Source: SLJN01 sp964505385 (GTDB taxonomy: Bacteria > Bacteroidota > Rhodothermia > Balneolales > Natronogracilivirgulaceae). Taken from it: a stretch of 64,000 nucleotides of DNA. Positions 9,405 through 19,539 of the stretch are shown here, piece by piece. The stretch covers positions 22,463-86,462 of the forward strand of contig CAZDIA010000011.1 in the NCBI GenBank assembly GCA_964505385.1, given 5' to 3'. The first letter of the stretch is position 1, and the number at the start of each line of letters is the position of its first letter. The notes under the pieces were generated by a model. The model was given only the letters and a program-made list of their open reading frames with translations, did not search any database and was not told where the DNA came from. Position numbers and translations under genes: made by a program.

Positions 9405-10034
9405 GTGAAAAAGGTATATATCGTCCGTCATGGCGAAACTGATAATAACAGGCAACACATATTTCAGGGGAGCGGAATAGATGCTTCATTAAATGAAACC
9501 GGTTTTGCTCAGGCAGAAGCTCTGTGTCCGTTTTTTCAATCCCGTAAAATTGATGAAATCGCAGTTAGCAGCTTGAAACGAACCTACCAGACCGTCCAAC
9601 CGGTAGCAGTTATGAAACACCTTTCTGTATCGACCTATTCTGAGCTGGATGAAATGAATTTCGGGGAACTGGAAGGTGTCCCCGTCCAAAAGGCATCCCC
9701 CAAGATCGATGAGCTTCGAAAAAAATGGGAAGCCGGAAAGACAGATGAGCCGGTACCCGGAGGAGAATCCCCTGAAGAAGTTTACCAGCGTGGATCACAA
9801 AAGATCAAACAATTATTAAGTGATAATACATCGCAATACTGGTTATTTGTGTTGCACGGCAGGCTGATTCGCATTTTACTTTCAGGATGGCTCTATGGTG
9901 ATTTACGCTATATGCTTAAGATTCAGCATTCTAATGCGGGAATCAATGTGCTGCAATTCGACAACGGACGCTTTGAGCCGCTACTGTTGAATTATACTGC
10001 ACATCTGAATAATCACCCGGCAATAGCAGACTGA
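9405..10034 (+). CDS. Histidine phosphatase family protein
   Basis: The 209-residue protein opens with YIVRHGETDNN, where the His of RHG is the phosphorylated residue in the phosphoglycerate-mutase-like superfamily. A second conserved His is in LHGRLIRILL near residue 148. It also has SSLKRTYQT and the acidic ELDEMNFGELEG region. Members include cobalamin-pathway alpha-ribazole phosphatases, broad sugar-phosphate phosphatases and phosphoglycerate mutases, and the sequence does not separate these. It starts with GTG and is followed 5 bp later by menG. Confidence 0.85.
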   Translation: MKKVYIVRHGETDNNRQHIFQGSGIDASLNETGFAQAEALCPFFQSRKIDEIAVSSLKRTYQTVQPVAVMKHLSVSTYSELDEMNFGELEGVPVQKASPKIDELRKKWEAGKTDEPVPGGESPEEVYQRGSQKIKQLLSDNTSQYWLFVLHGRLIRILLSGWLYGDLRYMLKIQHSNAGINVLQFDNGRFEPLLLNYTAHLNNHPAIAD

Positions 10035-10039
10035 GGGAT

Positions 10040-10729
10040 ATGAGCGAACAGGTACGGAATATGTTTGCCTCCATCGCCGATCGGTATGACCTGGTGAATA
10101 GTGTTCTGTCATTAGGCACCCATTACCGGTGGAGGAAAAAAACCGTAAAGCTGAGTGGTGCAACCAGAGGGATGTCTGTGCTGGACTGTGCAACCGGCAC
10201 CGGAGATCTTGCCATTGATTTCAAAAAGGCAGTGGGAGACGAAGGTCGTGTTTTAGGCACTGATTTTTGTCAGGAAATGATTGAGCCGGCCCCAGCCAAA
10301 GCTGAAAAGAAGAATATTAAAGTAGAATTCGAAGTTGCTGATGCCATGGATCTACCGTATGAAGATGATGCTTTTGACATAAGCAGTATCGCTTTCGGTA
10401 TCCGAAATGTAGATGAACCTTCGACAGCGCTTAAGGAAATGGCACGAGTTGTGAAGCCGGGAGGAAAAGTAATCATTTTGGAATTTGGTCAGCCATATGG
10501 TATCATGAAACATCCGTTTAAGTTTTATAGCAAGTATATTATGCCAACTCTTGGAGGTTGGTTAAGCGGTAATCCTGATGCGTATGAATATCTGCCGGAA
10601 ACCAGTGCCAAGTTCCCTGCCGGATCAAAATTTACAAGTCTGATGAGCCAAACAGAATGCTTTGGAGCGGTATCTTATTATCCATTAACAAGTGGAATAG
10701 CCTATGTATATATCGGGGTTGTTGGCTGA
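10040..10729 (+). CDS. menG: Demethylmenaquinone methyltransferase MenG (UbiE)
   Basis: This 229-residue class I SAM methyltransferase has the UbiE/MenG opening VRNMFASIADRYDLVNSVLS, SAM motif I LDCATGTGD, and the later family signature IAFGIRNVDEPSTALKEMARV and KPGGKVIILEFGQP. It performs the last C-methylation of menaquinone synthesis, using S-adenosylmethionine. It fits with the menFDHB run at 23.8-28.7 kb, and no ubiquinone gene is seen. It follows the histidine phosphatase gene by 5 bp and precedes fabZ by 73 bp. Confidence 0.95.
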   Translation: MSEQVRNMFASIADRYDLVNSVLSLGTHYRWRKKTVKLSGATRGMSVLDCATGTGDLAIDFKKAVGDEGRVLGTDFCQEMIEPAPAKAEKKNIKVEFEVADAMDLPYEDDAFDISSIAFGIRNVDEPSTALKEMARVVKPGGKVIILEFGQPYGIMKHPFKFYSKYIMPTLGGWLSGNPDAYEYLPETSAKFPAGSKFTSLMSQTECFGAVSYYPLTSGIAYVYIGVVG

Positions 10730-10802
10730 TAGGTTTTTGCGTAGCTTTTATTTTCTTTAACTAATTGACCAAATGATTTAATCCTGTGTAATACGTGCAG
10801 TT

Positions 10803-11249
10803 ATGTTAGATATAGAAGAAATTAAAAGCCTGCTGCCACACCGGTATCCGTTTTTACTGGTAGACAGAGTGCTCGAATTGGAAGATGATCGGATCGTGAC
10901 GATTAAAAATGTTACGGTTAATGAGGAGTTTTTTAACGGGCATTTTCCGGGTGCCGCTTTAATGCCGGGAGTGCTTCAGGTTGAGGCGATGGCACAGAGT
11001 GGGTGCCTGATGACCCTAAAAAACAAAGAAAAAACAGAAGATATCAGTGATATGATTCTTGTTTTTTCAGGAATTAACAGAGCGAAGTTTCGCAGGCCGG
11101 TGGTTCCCGGGGATCAATTGCGAATGGAAATCAAATTGATGAGTGAACGGCGCAACTTTTTAGTTATGGCCGGAACGGCATCAGTAGATGATCAGGCTAC
11201 ATGCGAGCTCGAAGCTTCTGCTGCACTGGTATCCAAAGATTCAATATGA
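10803..11249 (+). CDS. fabZ: 3-hydroxyacyl-ACP dehydratase FabZ
   Basis: A 148-residue single hotdog-fold protein. It has [14 protein letters not shown] near the N-terminus and the catalytic pair His47 in NGHFPG and Glu61 in VLQVEAMAQ. FabZ removes water from 3-hydroxyacyl-ACP in the fatty acid elongation cycle. Many Bacteroidota have FabZ fused to LpxC; here it is free-standing. Its TGA stop shares an ATGA with the start of panB, so translation is probably coupled. Confidence 0.95.
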   Translation: MLDIEEIKSLLPHRYPFLLVDRVLELEDDRIVTIKNVTVNEEFFNGHFPGAALMPGVLQVEAMAQSGCLMTLKNKEKTEDISDMILVFSGINRAKFRRPVVPGDQLRMEIKLMSERRNFLVMAGTASVDDQATCELEASAALVSKDSI

Positions 11250-12082
11250 GTACAGAGAATACATCAAAAGCAAAATCTACTGCTAAAATAACTACCCGAA
11301 CCGTGGTGGATATGAAAGAAAAAGGTGAGAAAATCAGTATGCTTACTGCATATGATTATACGATGGCTCGCCTGATTGACAGTGGCGGTATTGATATTGT
11401 TCTGGTAGGTGATTCCGCAGGTAATGTTATGGCCGGCCACGAGACAACCCTGCCGATGACGATGGATCAAATGATTTACCACTCTACCTGTGTAGTGAGG
11501 GGAGTAGAGCGGGCTCTGGTTGTTGCAGATATGCCATTTATGAGTTACCAGGTTACGGCAAAAGATGCTTTGGTGAACGCTGGTAGGATGATGAAAGAGA
11601 CCGGAGCGCATGCCGTAAAACTCGAAGGAGGAGAAGCGATTGTTGATACAGTCAAGCGCATTGTCGATGCCGGAATACCGGTGATGGGACATCTCGGACT
11701 TACGCCGCAAAGTATCTATAAATTTGGCACTTATAAAGTTCGGGCCACAGAAGAATCCGAAGCAGAGCAGTTGATAAAAGATGCAATCAAGCTCGAAAAA
11801 GCCGGTTGTTTTTCTATCGTTCTGGAGAAAATTCCCAGGAATCTCGCAAGTAAAGTAACTGAAAGTTTAAATGTACCAACCATAGGTATCGGTGCCGGGA
11901 ATGAATGTGACGGCCAGGTTTTAGTTTTACACGATATGTTAGGGTTGAATAAAGATTTCCATCCGCGTTTTATCAGGCGTTATGCTGATTTGCACAATAC
12001 AATTGCAAATTCTGTTGAAAAGTACGTAAAGGACGTAAAGAGTTTATCATTTCCAGGCAAGGACGAACAGTATGAGGGTTAA
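11246..12082 (+). CDS. panB: 3-methyl-2-oxobutanoate hydroxymethyltransferase PanB
   Basis: From the ATG at 11246 the protein is 278 residues. Family motifs are [34 protein letters not shown] (Asp and Mg-binding region) and [13 protein letters not shown]. The enzyme transfers a hydroxymethyl group from methylene-tetrahydrofolate to ketoisovalerate, the first step to pantothenate and CoA. The open frame extends to 11201, but the upstream part lies inside fabZ and lacks family similarity; the ATGA overlap with fabZ supports 11246. It overlaps surE by 11 bp. Confidence 0.95.
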   Translation: MSTENTSKAKSTAKITTRTVVDMKEKGEKISMLTAYDYTMARLIDSGGIDIVLVGDSAGNVMAGHETTLPMTMDQMIYHSTCVVRGVERALVVADMPFMSYQVTAKDALVNAGRMMKETGAHAVKLEGGEAIVDTVKRIVDAGIPVMGHLGLTPQSIYKFGTYKVRATEESEAEQLIKDAIKLEKAGCFSIVLEKIPRNLASKVTESLNVPTIGIGAGNECDGQVLVLHDMLGLNKDFHPRFIRRYADLHNTIANSVEKYVKDVKSLSFPGKDEQYEG

Positions 12083-12848
12083 TTCCGGCAAGAGCGATCG
12101 TTTGATTTTAGTTTGTAACGATGATGGGATATTCGCTCCCGGTATCCAGGCTTTAGCCGAGGTGGCAGCGGAATTCGGTAATGTGGCAATAATTGCACCT
12201 GATACGCAGCAAAGTGCAGTGGGTCATGCTATTACAGTTAATGATCCACTACGGGTTACCGACTTTGAAATTAATGAGCAAATGACAGGCCAGGCAGTTA
12301 GCGGTACTCCGGCTGACTGCGTGAAGCTCGCTCATAATCAGCTTATGCATCGTAAACCGGATTTGGTTTTAAGCGGGATTAATCATGGGTCCAATGCCGG
12401 AATTAATATAATTTATTCCGGAACTGTCAGCGCCGCTACGGAAGGAACCATTCTTGGGTATCCTTCTATTGCAGTTAGCTGCACTGAGTTCAGCCAATCA
12501 GCTGATTTAAGTGGTTCGCAGGAAGCGGCACGGCGAGTGATAGATTATGTACTTAAAAACGGGCTCCCCGGGGGAGTAACTCTCAATATTAACGCTCCGG
12601 CGGGGCCGCTGAAATCACTGAGCTGGACCAAGCAGGCTAACAGCCGCTATGTTGAAGAGTATGAAGGCCGGGTAGATCCACATAATCGACCGTATTTTTG
12701 GATCACCGGCAAACTTGAAATTCTTGAGGATGGCGATCATCTTGATTTAAATGTCCTGAAAAAAGGTGCCGCTTCGGTAACCCCAATTCAATACGACTTA
12801 ACTGCCTACGATTTTTTTAAAAAAATTAACGGGGATGTGGAGTTGTAA
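12072..12848 (+). CDS. surE: 5'/3'-nucleotidase SurE
   Basis: This 258-residue protein has the SurE fold signature: [13 protein letters not shown], with the metal-binding Asp pair (17 and 18), then [14 protein letters not shown] and [10 protein letters not shown] supplying the Ser and Asn ligands. SurE is a metal-dependent phosphatase for nucleoside monophosphates, linked to stationary-phase survival. The start overlaps panB by 11 bp, so fabZ-panB-surE is one operon with translational coupling. Confidence 0.93.
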   Translation: MRVNSGKSDRLILVCNDDGIFAPGIQALAEVAAEFGNVAIIAPDTQQSAVGHAITVNDPLRVTDFEINEQMTGQAVSGTPADCVKLAHNQLMHRKPDLVLSGINHGSNAGINIIYSGTVSAATEGTILGYPSIAVSCTEFSQSADLSGSQEAARRVIDYVLKNGLPGGVTLNINAPAGPLKSLSWTKQANSRYVEEYEGRVDPHNRPYFWITGKLEILEDGDHLDLNVLKKGAASVTPIQYDLTAYDFFKKINGDVEL

Positions 12849-12858
12849 ATCTGTGAGA

Positions 12859-12892
12859 GCGGGTTTGGCAAATCAGGATATGCAAAACCCGC
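12859..12892 (+). terminator. Weak inverted repeat between surE and the SDR gene
   Basis: The arms GCGGGTTT and AAACCCGC form an 8-bp stem 10 bp past the surE stop. No clear T-run follows on either strand, so it may only be an mRNA 3' stabiliser between convergent genes. The assignment is weak. Confidence 0.3.
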
Positions 12893-12916
12893 CTCCGATA
12901 AGTTGATATCCAAAAG

Positions 12917-13642
12917 TTACGAATACCCGTAAACAGGCAGTATTGCGCCGTGAGTAAGTGTATTCTTAGGGGAAGCAAGAAATAAAATCGCTTTGGCAAT
13001 TTCCTCAGGCTTGGGCCACTTAGAATGATCAGCTTGTGGCATGCCTTCGCGGTTTGCCGGGGTATCAATAATGGAAGGGGAAACCGCATTAATTAATATA
13101 TCTTCACTGTACACTTCCTGCGCCAATGACTGAGTAAGTGCTGCTACACCTGCTTTGCTTGCAGTATATGTACTTAGCCCGGCACCCTGCCTTGGAAATT
13201 CCGCCGGCCGGGCAGCCACATTTACAACACGCCCGCCTGAGCCCTGCTTCCGCATAGCCTGGATTGAAAATTTGCAGCTGTTGAAGCAGGTCAGCACATT
13301 AATATTAAACATCTTCAACAAATCTTCGGAATTTACTTGTTCAATTTTTCCCATTCCGAAACCTCCTGCAAGATGCAAAGATGCCCAAATCGGACTGCTT
13401 TCTGCTGTAGAATTGAAAAACTGTTCGGCTTCTCCCGGGTCGGTTAAATTGATCCCTGTTTTGGTTGTAATATTATGGTGATTGGCAAATGGAAAATCTG
13501 ACAATTCCTGTTCATTAAGGCATGGTATAGTGCAATAAGCCTGTGCTTCTACTAATTGTTCGACAACGGCCTGACCCAGACCTCCGGTGCCACCGGTTAT
13601 AACAAAATGTTTTTCTCTCAATGTGCTATAATCCATAATCAT
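12917..13642 (-). CDS. SDR family oxidoreductase
   Basis: A 241-residue classical short-chain dehydrogenase/reductase. It has the Rossmann dinucleotide motif ITGGTGGLG (residues about 15-23), the NAG-like region replaced by LHLAGGFGMG, and the catalytic YTASK (Tyr and Lys of YxxxK). The substrate cannot be told. It stands alone, convergent with surE, with a terminator-separated lipoprotein gene upstream on the same strand. It is likely a cytoplasmic NAD(P)H-dependent enzyme. Confidence 0.88.
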   Translation of the reverse strand: MIMDYSTLREKHFVITGGTGGLGQAVVEQLVEAQAYCTIPCLNEQELSDFPFANHHNITTKTGINLTDPGEAEQFFNSTAESSPIWASLHLAGGFGMGKIEQVNSEDLLKMFNINVLTCFNSCKFSIQAMRKQGSGGRVVNVAARPAEFPRQGAGLSTYTASKAGVAALTQSLAQEVYSEDILINAVSPSIIDTPANREGMPQADHSKWPKPEEIAKAILFLASPKNTLTHGAILPVYGYS

Positions 13643-13748
13643 ATTGTTTAATAATTCGAATGTCCGATCTTAAAACATAATCAGAAATGATTTAGTTTAG
13701 CCAGAGGAACATTTCCGGTCCTTTTCCACCTGATAAGATGTAATACAA

Positions 13749-13785
13749 AAAAAGCACCTTATCCTGTGAGAATAAGGTGCTTTTT
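13749..13785 (-). terminator. Rho-independent terminator of the Ala-rich lipoprotein gene
   Basis: A perfect 14-bp stem (AAAAAGCACCTTAT with its complement) encloses a 9-nt loop. On the minus strand it is followed by a run of Ts, 25 bp past the stop of the lipoprotein gene. The symmetrical A and T flanks could let it work in both directions. Confidence 0.88.
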
Positions 13786-13809
13786 AGTTTTATGATGATA
13801 TGATCTTAC

Positions 13810-15171
13810 TTACTGGGCGTTTGCCATTACTATGATTGTAGCCGCGGCTTCCGCTTCGGTCTCAGCCATGCCTGAAGCTTCCAGAGAGGCGGATGCGTCA
13901 GTTGTAGCTTCAGCATAATATTCGACGAAAGCATCGGCTGTAGCCGCTGCGACATCATCGAGGAAAATTGACAGATTGGCAATGAGGTTAACAAGTACTT
14001 CCACATGAGCTTCAACTTCAGCTTCGGCAGAGGCTCTGACTTCGCTACTTATATCAAATGTAGCCTCGGTTTCAGCTTCAACGGTAGCTTTATAATCGGC
14101 CTTGGCTTCTGTTATGGCTTCAGCTGAAGTTGCTGCTCTTATCTCAGCAACAAGTTCTGCTCTTGCCTCGGCGAGAGCATTAAGGATTGCCGAAGAGGCT
14201 CCTTCGGCTTCAAATTTTGCTTCCAAACCCAGTGCTGTTGCTTTGGATACTACTAATTCGGCTTGTTTGCGTAAGCCCAATTCAGCTTCACCTTCAGCGT
14301 CGTTACTTGCTTTGAGCAGGATAGAAGCGCCGGCCTGTCGAATTTCAGCCTGGCTTTCCAGGTCTGCACCCGCTTCGGTGAATACGTTTACATAGGTTTC
14401 TTCAAATCCAGCTTTGGCTTCTGCACGGGCTTCAGCATCACCTGCTGCAGCAAGATCGGCTTGAAGCTGACTGAAGGCTTCAACTTTGGCATTGGCAGCA
14501 GCTTCCATACTTGCACCGGCTTCGGACTCTGAATTGTACGCTGCTTCAGCGGCCACAGCATTGGCAATAGCCACGCCAACGTCACCGGCGCTCTGAGCAC
14601 CTGCATTGATTTCCGAAGCTACATTAGAATCTACATAAACTGAAACATCTGCTGTGGTTGTTCCTTCCTCGTGGGTATCAGCTTCTCCTTCTGCACGGGC
14701 TTCGAGGTAAACTTCGGCTTCGGCATGAGACTCTGCTGTCAGCGGACGGCTTTCAACCGAACTGTGTCCATCAACCCGAACAACTGCGCTTGATTCAAAA
14801 CCGCCATCGCCCTGTGCAAATACCCGAACGTGATCGGATGCGCCTTCTCCTTCAACATCTATGCTGAATTCTCCGTCTGCATTGGTGGTGGTTTCGCCTT
14901 CAAGTTCAGTGGTAGTACCGTCAGCGTTGACGGCCACCGCCGTGACGGTAGCTCCTTCAACACCGGCGCCGACATCCTCAGACTGAAAGGTAGCGTCGCT
15001 TTCTCCTTCGGCATTATTCTCTTCTGTCACCTGCCCGGAGATCGTCGCTGATTCCTCATCATCCATAGCATCGGTTCCGGTATCGCAGCCTGTAAGGAAC
15101 AGGCCAAAAGAGACAATGAGTATAACTGCGGGATAGAATAACTTGTGGGTAGGGTTTTTTGAAGTCTTCAT
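13810..15171 (-). CDS. Ala/Glu-rich helical lipoprotein with an N-terminal carboxypeptidase-regulatory-like domain
   Basis: I do not recognise the main part. The 453-residue protein has a signal peptide with lipobox LTGC (Cys29), then a carboxypeptidase-regulatory-like beta domain (about 42-125, ISGQVTEEN and NADGEFSIDVEG), and from about residue 145 an extremely Ala/Glu-rich low-complexity region of alternating AEAEA-type and longer helical stretches with almost no aromatic residues or cysteines. It is most likely a membrane-anchored, acidic, helical or coiled surface or periplasmic protein. It has its own strong terminator and a 424-bp upstream region. No partner gene is evident. Confidence 0.75.
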   Translation of the reverse strand: MKTSKNPTHKLFYPAVILIVSFGLFLTGCDTGTDAMDDEESATISGQVTEENNAEGESDATFQSEDVGAGVEGATVTAVAVNADGTTTELEGETTTNADGEFSIDVEGEGASDHVRVFAQGDGGFESSAVVRVDGHSSVESRPLTAESHAEAEVYLEARAEGEADTHEEGTTTADVSVYVDSNVASEINAGAQSAGDVGVAIANAVAAEAAYNSESEAGASMEAAANAKVEAFSQLQADLAAAGDAEARAEAKAGFEETYVNVFTEAGADLESQAEIRQAGASILLKASNDAEGEAELGLRKQAELVVSKATALGLEAKFEAEGASSAILNALAEARAELVAEIRAATSAEAITEAKADYKATVEAETEATFDISSEVRASAEAEVEAHVEVLVNLIANLSIFLDDVAAATADAFVEYYAEATTDASASLEASGMAETEAEAAATIIVMANAQ

Positions 15172-15595
15172 ATTTTTTACTCCTAAATTGAGTTTAAATC
15201 CTGTTTACACTGTGTTGTTATATTAATTAAGTGATTAAGTTGTAATCACTTGTCTTAATTCACTATATAAAACACAATATGTTGAATAGGTGACTATCTG
15301 ATTTGACTACACCAGTCATCCCGCATATTTAGAGGCTCTAATAATGCGATTATATTTGAATGTCCAAAGTTTGATGAAAACTGTGCCGTTGACTGCAATC
15401 GTCTGATCAAAAAGCTGTGACGCAATCCGGAATTCATTGAAATTATCCTGGAAATTACTTTAAAATTCAGTACAGTTAAGTGGATTTCGTAATAATCCCG
15501 GGTGTACAAAAAATACATTGGAGAAAAAGAATGTACCGAGATGGTGGGTAAATTTCTTGATTTAGGTTATTATCCGGAATTAAGCTTTTAGATTG
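15172..15595. other. Gene-free region between the Ala-rich lipoprotein and PorV-like genes
   Basis: This AT-rich divergent promoter region holds no convincing gene. A 13-bp stretch ACCAGTCATCCCG at 15311-15323 is identical to 61788-61800, which includes one end of the palindromic repeat there, so part of this region may be a decayed copy. A 74-codon minus-strand frame (15294-15518) has no recognisable features. Confidence 0.5.
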
Positions 15596-16810
15596 ATGCG
15601 ATTTCTTTTGATACTTTTAATGCTGTTTGTTGGTTTGAACAAAGGTTATGCTCAGCATGATGAATCGATTCCTGTAAGTGCATTAACCGCTGTTCCGTTT
15701 ATTCAAATTGTGCCTGGAGCACACGGTAATATGAATGCCGGGGCATACACCGCTCTTCCGACAAATGAGCCGGGCGGCTTTTTCCACAACCCGGCACAGG
15801 CTGGTAATTTTGCCCGGGAAAATAATCTTGCTTTTCAGACTTATCCCGCAGAGGTTGAGTATTTGCCTGATAGCGATATAAATCTAAGCAACACGGCGCT
15901 TTCTGCCGGGTATAACTTTGAGAATCTTGATTCAAGGATACCTGTAAGTCTTGGTTTTGGATTTATGGATACTTCGCTGGATATGACTCAAGATTATGTT
16001 GGTCAAGATGGTACCCCTCGTGGAACTTTTAGTTCTACTGAGAAATACTCTATGATTGCCGTAGGGGTCAACGTAGATCTCGGGCTTCGTTTGGGCTTGG
16101 GTTATGCCCGGAAATCTATAGATTCCGAATTGGTTCCCGCAGGTACTGGTGCTCCTGAAGCAAGGGCTGAAACTACAGCCAACGATTATGGATTGCTTTT
16201 GAGCTATCCCTGGACTTATGGAGATCTGTTTAGTGAAATATCATTGGGATTTACTTATCAAAACATCGGTGATCGCGTGCAGTATGTCGGAGTTGGGCAG
16301 CCGGACCCCCTTCCGCGAAAAAACACGATAGGCTACGCGATTTCAATTGGATATGAGGGAGAGCTGTACGGACTAAGCAATAATATTGTTACCTGGGACT
16401 GGTCGCAGCAAGCATCGGATATATTGATTGATTCAAATCGGGATTATATTTCGCCGCCCGGTAATATTCATGTTTTGGATAATTTAATCCTTGGTGAAAG
16501 TGATGAACGAATTCAAATCCGGCGTGGCTCCCGTTTAGAACTGTATGAAACGTTGCAATTAGGTTGGGGAGAAATTAAATGGCGTGGAAATCAGGATCCG
16601 GTCAGAACCTATGGTTTTTCTGTTCGCACAGGATTTGCAGGACGGTATCTGACCAATGAAACGGACAGTGAAATTTTACAATCTTTAGCAGAAAATATTG
16701 AATTGACTTACTCGCTTTCTACATACAACTTGTTTGAAGACGATGGTCATCCCTTAACTGATACGACTTTTCACGGTCTGGCGATACATTTTACGATACC
16801 GGCTATATAG
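15596..16810 (+). CDS. PorV/PorQ-family outer-membrane barrel protein
   Basis: The protein is 404 residues from the ATG at 15596; a TTG lies one codon earlier. A signal peptide ends near YAQ. It then has the PorV/PorQ (UPF0164-like) signature with GAYTALPTNEPGGFFHNPAQ, in which an early Ala/Thr region leads to xxxNPAxxA, followed by beta strands with alternating hydrophobic residues to the C-terminus. PorV-type proteins are FadL-like 14-strand barrels; in T9SS organisms some shuttle cargo to the attachment complex. This fits the T9SS-tailed amidase at 57-59 kb, but equating it with PorV is not justified. Confidence 0.72.
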   Translation: MRFLLILLMLFVGLNKGYAQHDESIPVSALTAVPFIQIVPGAHGNMNAGAYTALPTNEPGGFFHNPAQAGNFARENNLAFQTYPAEVEYLPDSDINLSNTALSAGYNFENLDSRIPVSLGFGFMDTSLDMTQDYVGQDGTPRGTFSSTEKYSMIAVGVNVDLGLRLGLGYARKSIDSELVPAGTGAPEARAETTANDYGLLLSYPWTYGDLFSEISLGFTYQNIGDRVQYVGVGQPDPLPRKNTIGYAISIGYEGELYGLSNNIVTWDWSQQASDILIDSNRDYISPPGNIHVLDNLILGESDERIQIRRGSRLELYETLQLGWGEIKWRGNQDPVRTYGFSVRTGFAGRYLTNETDSEILQSLAENIELTYSLSTYNLFEDDGHPLTDTTFHGLAIHFTIPAI

Positions 16811-16853
16811 ACATGTGGGATTAATCCGGTGAATATTTTCTCTAACCACGCAA

Positions 16854-18152
16854 TCAACTTATCAACAAGAGCCAGAGGTACAGCCCGAGGAGTGTAAAGA
16901 AAAGTGTGGGTATAGTGAGCACAATACCGACTTTAAAGTAATATCCCCATGAAATGCTGACGCCCTTATAGCGAAGTACATGCAACCAAAGGAGTGTAGC
17001 GAGAGAGCCTATCGGAGTTATTTTAGGTCCCAGATCTGATCCAATGACGTTGGCATAAATGAGAGCTTCGCGCATTAACCCCTCTGTTGCTGTTTGGTCA
17101 ATTGCCAATGCATCAATCATTACCGTGGGCATGTTATTCATAGCTGAGGAAAGAAATGCCGCAAGGAAGCCCATCACCATTGTGCCTATAAACAATCCCT
17201 GATCGGCACCCGCCTGGATAACCTGCGCCAATAAGCCGGTAAGCCCAACATTTTGCAGGCCATATACTACCACATACATCCCGATTGAAAAGACAACAAT
17301 AGCCCAGGGTGCACCTTTCATCACTTTTGTGGTATCCACTGCTTTGCTGTTGCGGCCCATAATAAGAAAAAACACAGCGACAGTACCCGCAACGGTGGAT
17401 ACAGGCCAATGAATAAATTCAACTACAAAGTAACCCACGAGCAGGATGGCAAGGATTACCCAGGATAGCCGAAACATGCGGGAGTCCCGGATTGCATCCG
17501 CAGGTTTTTTAACATCTTCGAGATTGTAAGTTTTCGGAATATTACGCCGATAGACGAAATAGAGCATCCCTATACTGGCAAGAATGGCAAAGAAATTTGG
17601 GATAATCATTCGTGAAGCATACTCCAGGAATCCGATACCGAAAAAATCAGCAGAAACAATGTTGACGAGATTGCTGACAATCAGAGGCAGGGATGCGGCA
17701 TCGGCAATAAAACCGCTTGCCATGATGAACGGCAAAATCATTTGCTCTTCAAAATCCAATGCGCGCACCATAGCCAGAACAATGGGGGTTAGGATGAGCG
17801 CGGCGCCATCATTGGCAAAAAATGCAGCAACAATAGCTCCCAGGATAATAATGTAGATAAACATCCGGACGCCGTCTCCTTTGGCAATTCGAGCCATATG
17901 CAGAGCTGCCCATTCAAAAAATCCGATTTCATCCAGAATAAGAGATATGATGATTATTGCTACAAATGTAAGCGTGGCATTCCAGACAATGCCGGTCACC
18001 GTAATAACATCGCCGAAGTCTACTACACCAGCGAGCAGAGCAAGTACGGCACCAATGGTAGCTGACCAGCCTATCGATAACCCTCTGGGCTGCCATATCA
18101 CCAGCACAAGGGTAAAGATAAAAATGATGGTGGCTAATATCGTTAATGTCAT
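16854..18152 (-). CDS. arsB: Arsenite efflux permease ArsB
   Basis: A 432-residue protein with about eleven to twelve hydrophobic helices that follows E. coli ArsB closely through [54 protein letters not shown] and [18 protein letters not shown]. It is an inner-membrane arsenite/antimonite carrier driven by proton motive force. No arsR, arsC, arsA or arsD is beside it; instead a double universal stress protein gene lies 44 bp upstream on the same strand and is probably co-transcribed. Confidence 0.95.
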   Translation of the reverse strand: MTLTILATIIFIFTLVLVIWQPRGLSIGWSATIGAVLALLAGVVDFGDVITVTGIVWNATLTFVAIIIISLILDEIGFFEWAALHMARIAKGDGVRMFIYIIILGAIVAAFFANDGAALILTPIVLAMVRALDFEEQMILPFIMASGFIADAASLPLIVSNLVNIVSADFFGIGFLEYASRMIIPNFFAILASIGMLYFVYRRNIPKTYNLEDVKKPADAIRDSRMFRLSWVILAILLVGYFVVEFIHWPVSTVAGTVAVFFLIMGRNSKAVDTTKVMKGAPWAIVVFSIGMYVVVYGLQNVGLTGLLAQVIQAGADQGLFIGTMVMGFLAAFLSSAMNNMPTVMIDALAIDQTATEGLMREALIYANVIGSDLGPKITPIGSLATLLWLHVLRYKGVSISWGYYFKVGIVLTIPTLFFTLLGLYLWLLLIS

Positions 18153-18196
18153 GAATTATAATGTGTTAAATGGGGTTTTGAGGCATCACATGAATG

Positions 18197-19090
18197 TTAC
18201 CGCTCAGCCGGGATCAGTAAAACCGGAATGTGACTTAACCTGGAAACCTGAAGTGAAACCCCGCCAACAAAAAGCCTCTCAATAAAACCACGGCCCTGAC
18301 TTCCCATAAGAAACATACTGGCATTTTGCTCGTCTGCTTCTTGCAAAATTTCTTCTGCCGGTGCTCCGTGACGTATGTTAATACGGGTACCGGCTGCACC
18401 GGCATTATCAAGTCTTTTTTGCATAGAAGTAAGTCTTTGGGTGTCTTCCCGGTCGTATTTATCAACTTCCTCCGGATTATCAAGATTAACCCGAGATGCC
18501 GCCTGAACATGCAGAAGTGTCCAGAATTTTGCTTTGTCAGTGAAACATGCAAGTCCGGTTTCAAAAGCTCGCTTTGCGATTTCGGAGAAATCAGTGGGGT
18601 GCAGGATATGTGTGAACATCTCACGGCAGGAGCGCACGCAGTATAATTTTCGTTGTTGAATATCCTTTTCCCCGGTAACTCCAAGATTCAGCAGAAAAAC
18701 CGGCACATCTGCACGTTGCAGAATTTCATTGGCGGTGCCCCCAAGTAACAGTTCACGGACCTTGTTTTCACCGCGATTTCCAAGAATAAGCCAGTCGGCA
18801 CCTGCATCTTTAGCTGATTTTAAAATTTCGGCCGGTGGATAAGCATTAATGCCGATATCCAATTTAGTTTCAGTTTCGAATCCTTGTTCTTCGGCAATTT
18901 GCTTATAGTGATCAAGTTTCTCTTCATACCCGCTGATATTCAATGTGGAAGCTCCGCCGGGGTAAGAATGAGAAAGGGAGGTAATCAGTGTTAACTTCTC
19001 TGTGCCGAATGATTTAAAATGCTCCAAACAGGATACGATCACCTCACTGGCATCAGAAAGGTCCAGTGCAACAGCGGCATGTTTAAACAT
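18197..19090 (-). CDS. Tandem-domain universal stress protein (UspA family)
   Basis: The 297-residue protein contains two Usp domains. The first (about 1-137) has GNRGENKVRELLLGGTANEI and the second (about 158-295) has GSQGRGFIERLFVGGVSLQV, both fitting the Gx2Gx9G(S/T) ATP-binding pattern, although the last S/T is less clear in the second. Usp proteins are cytoplasmic stress-response factors. It precedes arsB by 44 bp, so a role in coping with metalloid stress is possible (inference). Confidence 0.9.
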   Translation of the reverse strand: MFKHAAVALDLSDASEVIVSCLEHFKSFGTEKLTLITSLSHSYPGGASTLNISGYEEKLDHYKQIAEEQGFETETKLDIGINAYPPAEILKSAKDAGADWLILGNRGENKVRELLLGGTANEILQRADVPVFLLNLGVTGEKDIQQRKLYCVRSCREMFTHILHPTDFSEIAKRAFETGLACFTDKAKFWTLLHVQAASRVNLDNPEEVDKYDREDTQRLTSMQKRLDNAGAAGTRINIRHGAPAEEILQEADEQNASMFLMGSQGRGFIERLFVGGVSLQVSRLSHIPVLLIPAER

Positions 19091-19539
19091 GATTTTGTAT
19101 AGTAATTTTTAGATTAACTGCCGGGGTAAAATATACAATAAGTTTTTAAAGTTTGATAGTCCTCGCAGAATTTGAAATATAATGCCGACACTTTACTTTG
19201 GATTTGGACTTAAAAATCACTCGAAAATACAGCATTAATTGATGACCAGTTTGTGGACAAGTATCGGGATCCTTATTGATTTGATCAATGCAGGATTTTT
19301 TGCAGCAACAGTGAAATACAAAGTGGGATCGTTAGGAGCTAATAGTGCTTTTCATGAGCCCGGCAAAAATGACAGCTGTAAGCTCTGAAGTTGACTATTT
19401 TTTCCCGGTACTGCCTTTATCGGATAAATATGATAAAGACTCATGGTTCTAAAAATTAAACAACAGAGTTGAGGCGAAAAGCCTAACTGTAAAGATAAAG
19501 GCAGTAATTACATATTCAACTTTGAATGTAATATTTTAA
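19091..19539. other. Gene-free region between the Usp and FmdB genes
   Basis: I see no convincing gene. Two short frames (about 34 codons each, beginning near 19242 and 19355 on the plus strand) have no recognisable features. A small GAGGCGAAAAGCCT hairpin lies near 19470. This may contain the promoter of the minus-strand Usp-arsB pair. Confidence 0.4.

Noticed and set aside
15294..15518. 74-codon minus-strand frame in the gap before the PorV-like gene
   Set aside because: No recognisable motif or supporting context, and it contains the repeat-like stretch at 15311; more likely a chance frame.
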